Assembly (NCBI GenBank): GCA_027314705.1 | Contig: DAHVAJ010000002.1 | Location: 1 to 64,000 of the forward strand | Direction: 5' to 3' | Source: Acidimicrobiaceae bacterium | GTDB lineage: Bacteria; Actinomycetota; Acidimicrobiia; Acidimicrobiales; RAAP-2 | DNA length: 64,000 nucleotides | Part shown: positions 63,361 through 64,000 of the stretch, in pieces | How positions within the stretch are numbered: position 1 is the first letter of the stretch | Layout of the letters: each line of letters opens with the position of its first letter | The notes under the pieces: generated by a model | Seen by the model: the letters and a program-made list of their open reading frames with translations, nothing else | Told to the model about the DNA's origin: nothing | Databases searched by the model: none | Program-made: the position numbers and the translations under genes

Positions 63361-63531
63361 CGGCCGCCCGACGCCACCCCGTGATCGAGGGGAGGTAGCT
63401 CCGCGACGCTGTCGCTCATCAGTGTGCCGACGACCGGCACTTCGAGGCGTGTGGACGAGTCTCGCCTCGAATACTGCTGCCATGGCTGCCCGGGGGATCG
63501 GCTGGCACCCGTGGAATGCGGGTCCCGCTAG
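63361..63531. other. Intergenic stretch with no gene seen
   Basis: This is part of the roughly 450-base gap between miaB and the last gene. I see no convincing start codon with coding-like third positions, no tRNA and no strong hairpin. Base composition is visibly less GC-rich than the rest of the window. Confidence 0.4.
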
Positions 63532-63738
63532 CTACTGCCCTGGCGAGGTGGGCGGGGCGTTGATCTGTACGACCTCCCCGAAGTCCGAGAGAGTCGTCCT
63601 CGAACGCTCGACCGCGACCTGGGGTCCCTGCGAGCTGGTGGTCTCTTGCGTCGCCTGCGTGCGCACAATTCGGCCGGCGCGATCGAGCCATACGGACAGG
63701 ATGAACGGCGCGATGCGGAGCGAGGATGGTATCAGCGA
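63532..63738 (-). pseudogene. C-terminal remnant of an LppX/LprG-like lipoprotein
   Basis: A 68-codon minus-strand stretch between stops has no start codon, yet reads like a protein end: LSVWLDRAGRIVRTQ, then VERSRTTLSDFGEVVQINAPP. The segments xVWLDxxGRxxR and LSDFGxxVxxxAPP are typical of the C-terminal part of LppX/LprA/F/G lipoproteins, as I recall them. The N-terminal signal peptide and most of the domain are missing. It is probably a broken gene; a sequencing frameshift is the alternative. Confidence 0.45.
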
Positions 63739-63803
63739 CTATCCTCGATCGCCGGGTGAATGACATTCTTTATGTCTGCTTCGGCCTGGTCGATTAGGAC
63801 AGA

Positions 63804-64000
63804 GTGACCGAAGAGAGCGCCAAAGTGCCGAAGCCGCTGTCACGCCTCAGGCAGCCGACGAGCGTGTTCTCTGTGCCACAGTGGCTGAGCCTCCGGTGGA
63901 CCGGTGGAGGCCGGAAGGACCACACCCTGCCGTTCGTACTGGAGTTACCGATTCTGGCGCTCGCCACCCTCTCGTTTGCGGTCCGCCTCCTGGCCTACCC
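63804..64000 (+). CDS. N-terminal part of an unidentified membrane protein (runs off the window)
   Basis: A GTG at 63804, preceded by AGGACA, opens a frame that reaches the window end (65 residues). The first 45 are basic and polar (VPKPLSRLRQPTSVFSVPQ) with RWTGGGRKDHT. A hydrophobic helix starts at about 48 (VLELPILALATLSFAVRLL). This suggests a type II membrane protein. Signal peptidase I proteins start similarly, but the catalytic Ser region would lie beyond the window, so no name is given. Codon use is less GC-rich than in neighbours. Confidence 0.55.
   Translation, partial: MTEESAKVPKPLSRLRQPTSVFSVPQWLSLRWTGGGRKDHTLPFVLELPILALATLSFAVRLLAY

Noticed and set aside
63419-63766. A 115-codon minus-strand open frame starting ATG at 63766
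   Set aside because: Composition is mixed and Arg/Ser/His-rich with no domain. Another minus-strand frame in the same region reads like a lipoprotein C-terminus.

Overview
This window looks like core chromosome from a very GC-rich actinobacterium. GC content was judged by eye, not computed. The markers are actinobacterial: a Bpa proteasome activator, a DUF3151 protein, a DUF3040 protein, SepF/YggT/DivIVA downstream of ftsZ, the nrdR-LysM-lexA arrangement known from mycobacteria, and SOS boxes of the CGAAC-N4-GTTCG type. Menaquinone synthesis genes, a MurE with the meso-DAP signature, and the whole succinylase DAP branch fit a DAP-type cell wall. A deep-branching class such as Acidimicrobiia is my best guess; this is inference, not a database result. 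I saw no rRNA, tRNA, CRISPR array, insertion sequence or prophage.

Layout. 1-6.0 kb: small and housekeeping genes (dienelactone hydrolase, NifU-type protein, flavin reductase, lipoprotein, DUF3151, tyrS). 6.1-13.3 kb: a carotenoid oxygenase, then menaquinone genes menD, menH-like, menA, menB and menE on both strands. 13.3-20.0 kb: an SDR, several proteins of unknown function, a DUF255 thioredoxin-fold protein, a phosphodiesterase and bpa. 20.2-28 kb: dnaE, an Rrf2 regulator, a membrane protein, a histidine phosphatase and a group-2-like sigma factor. 27.9-47.3 kb, all on the minus strand: the dcw (division and cell wall) cluster in order mraZ-rsmH-ftsL-ftsI-murE-mraY-ftsW-murG-murC-murB-ftsQ-ftsZ-pgeF-yggS-sepF-yggT-divIVA, followed by a DksA/TraR protein, lspA and rluD. 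47.5-52.7 kb: lipoate ligase-like, HNH nuclease, ROK kinase, DUF3040, dinB, PIG-L deacetylase. 52.7-54.6 kb: nrdR, a LysM division-inhibitor-like gene and lexA around four SOS boxes. 54.6-63.3 kb: miaB-miaA-dapF-hflX-dapC-dapD-dapE-aldo/keto reductase. The last 650 bases are less GC-rich. They hold what looks like the tail of a broken lipoprotein gene and the start of an unidentified membrane protein.

How the genes work together. The dcw genes build lipid II and the divisome. ftsZ has its own strong promoter inside the cluster. Many genes overlap by 4 bases (ATGA/GTGA, and one apparent CTGA), so translation is probably coupled. The dap operon supplies meso-DAP for MurE. murF and murD are absent from their usual places and must be elsewhere.

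Main observations. (1) At least 15 genes have a TANNNT hexamer ending 6-8 bases before the start codon, which suggests widespread leaderless transcripts. (2) pgeF appears to use a CTG start overlapping the ftsZ stop. (3) The 434 bases between mraZ and rsmH are open in frame with rsmH and look coding. (4) MraZ-box-like repeats surround a good promoter upstream of mraZ. I found no clearly new multi-gene system; most of the window is conserved core genome.
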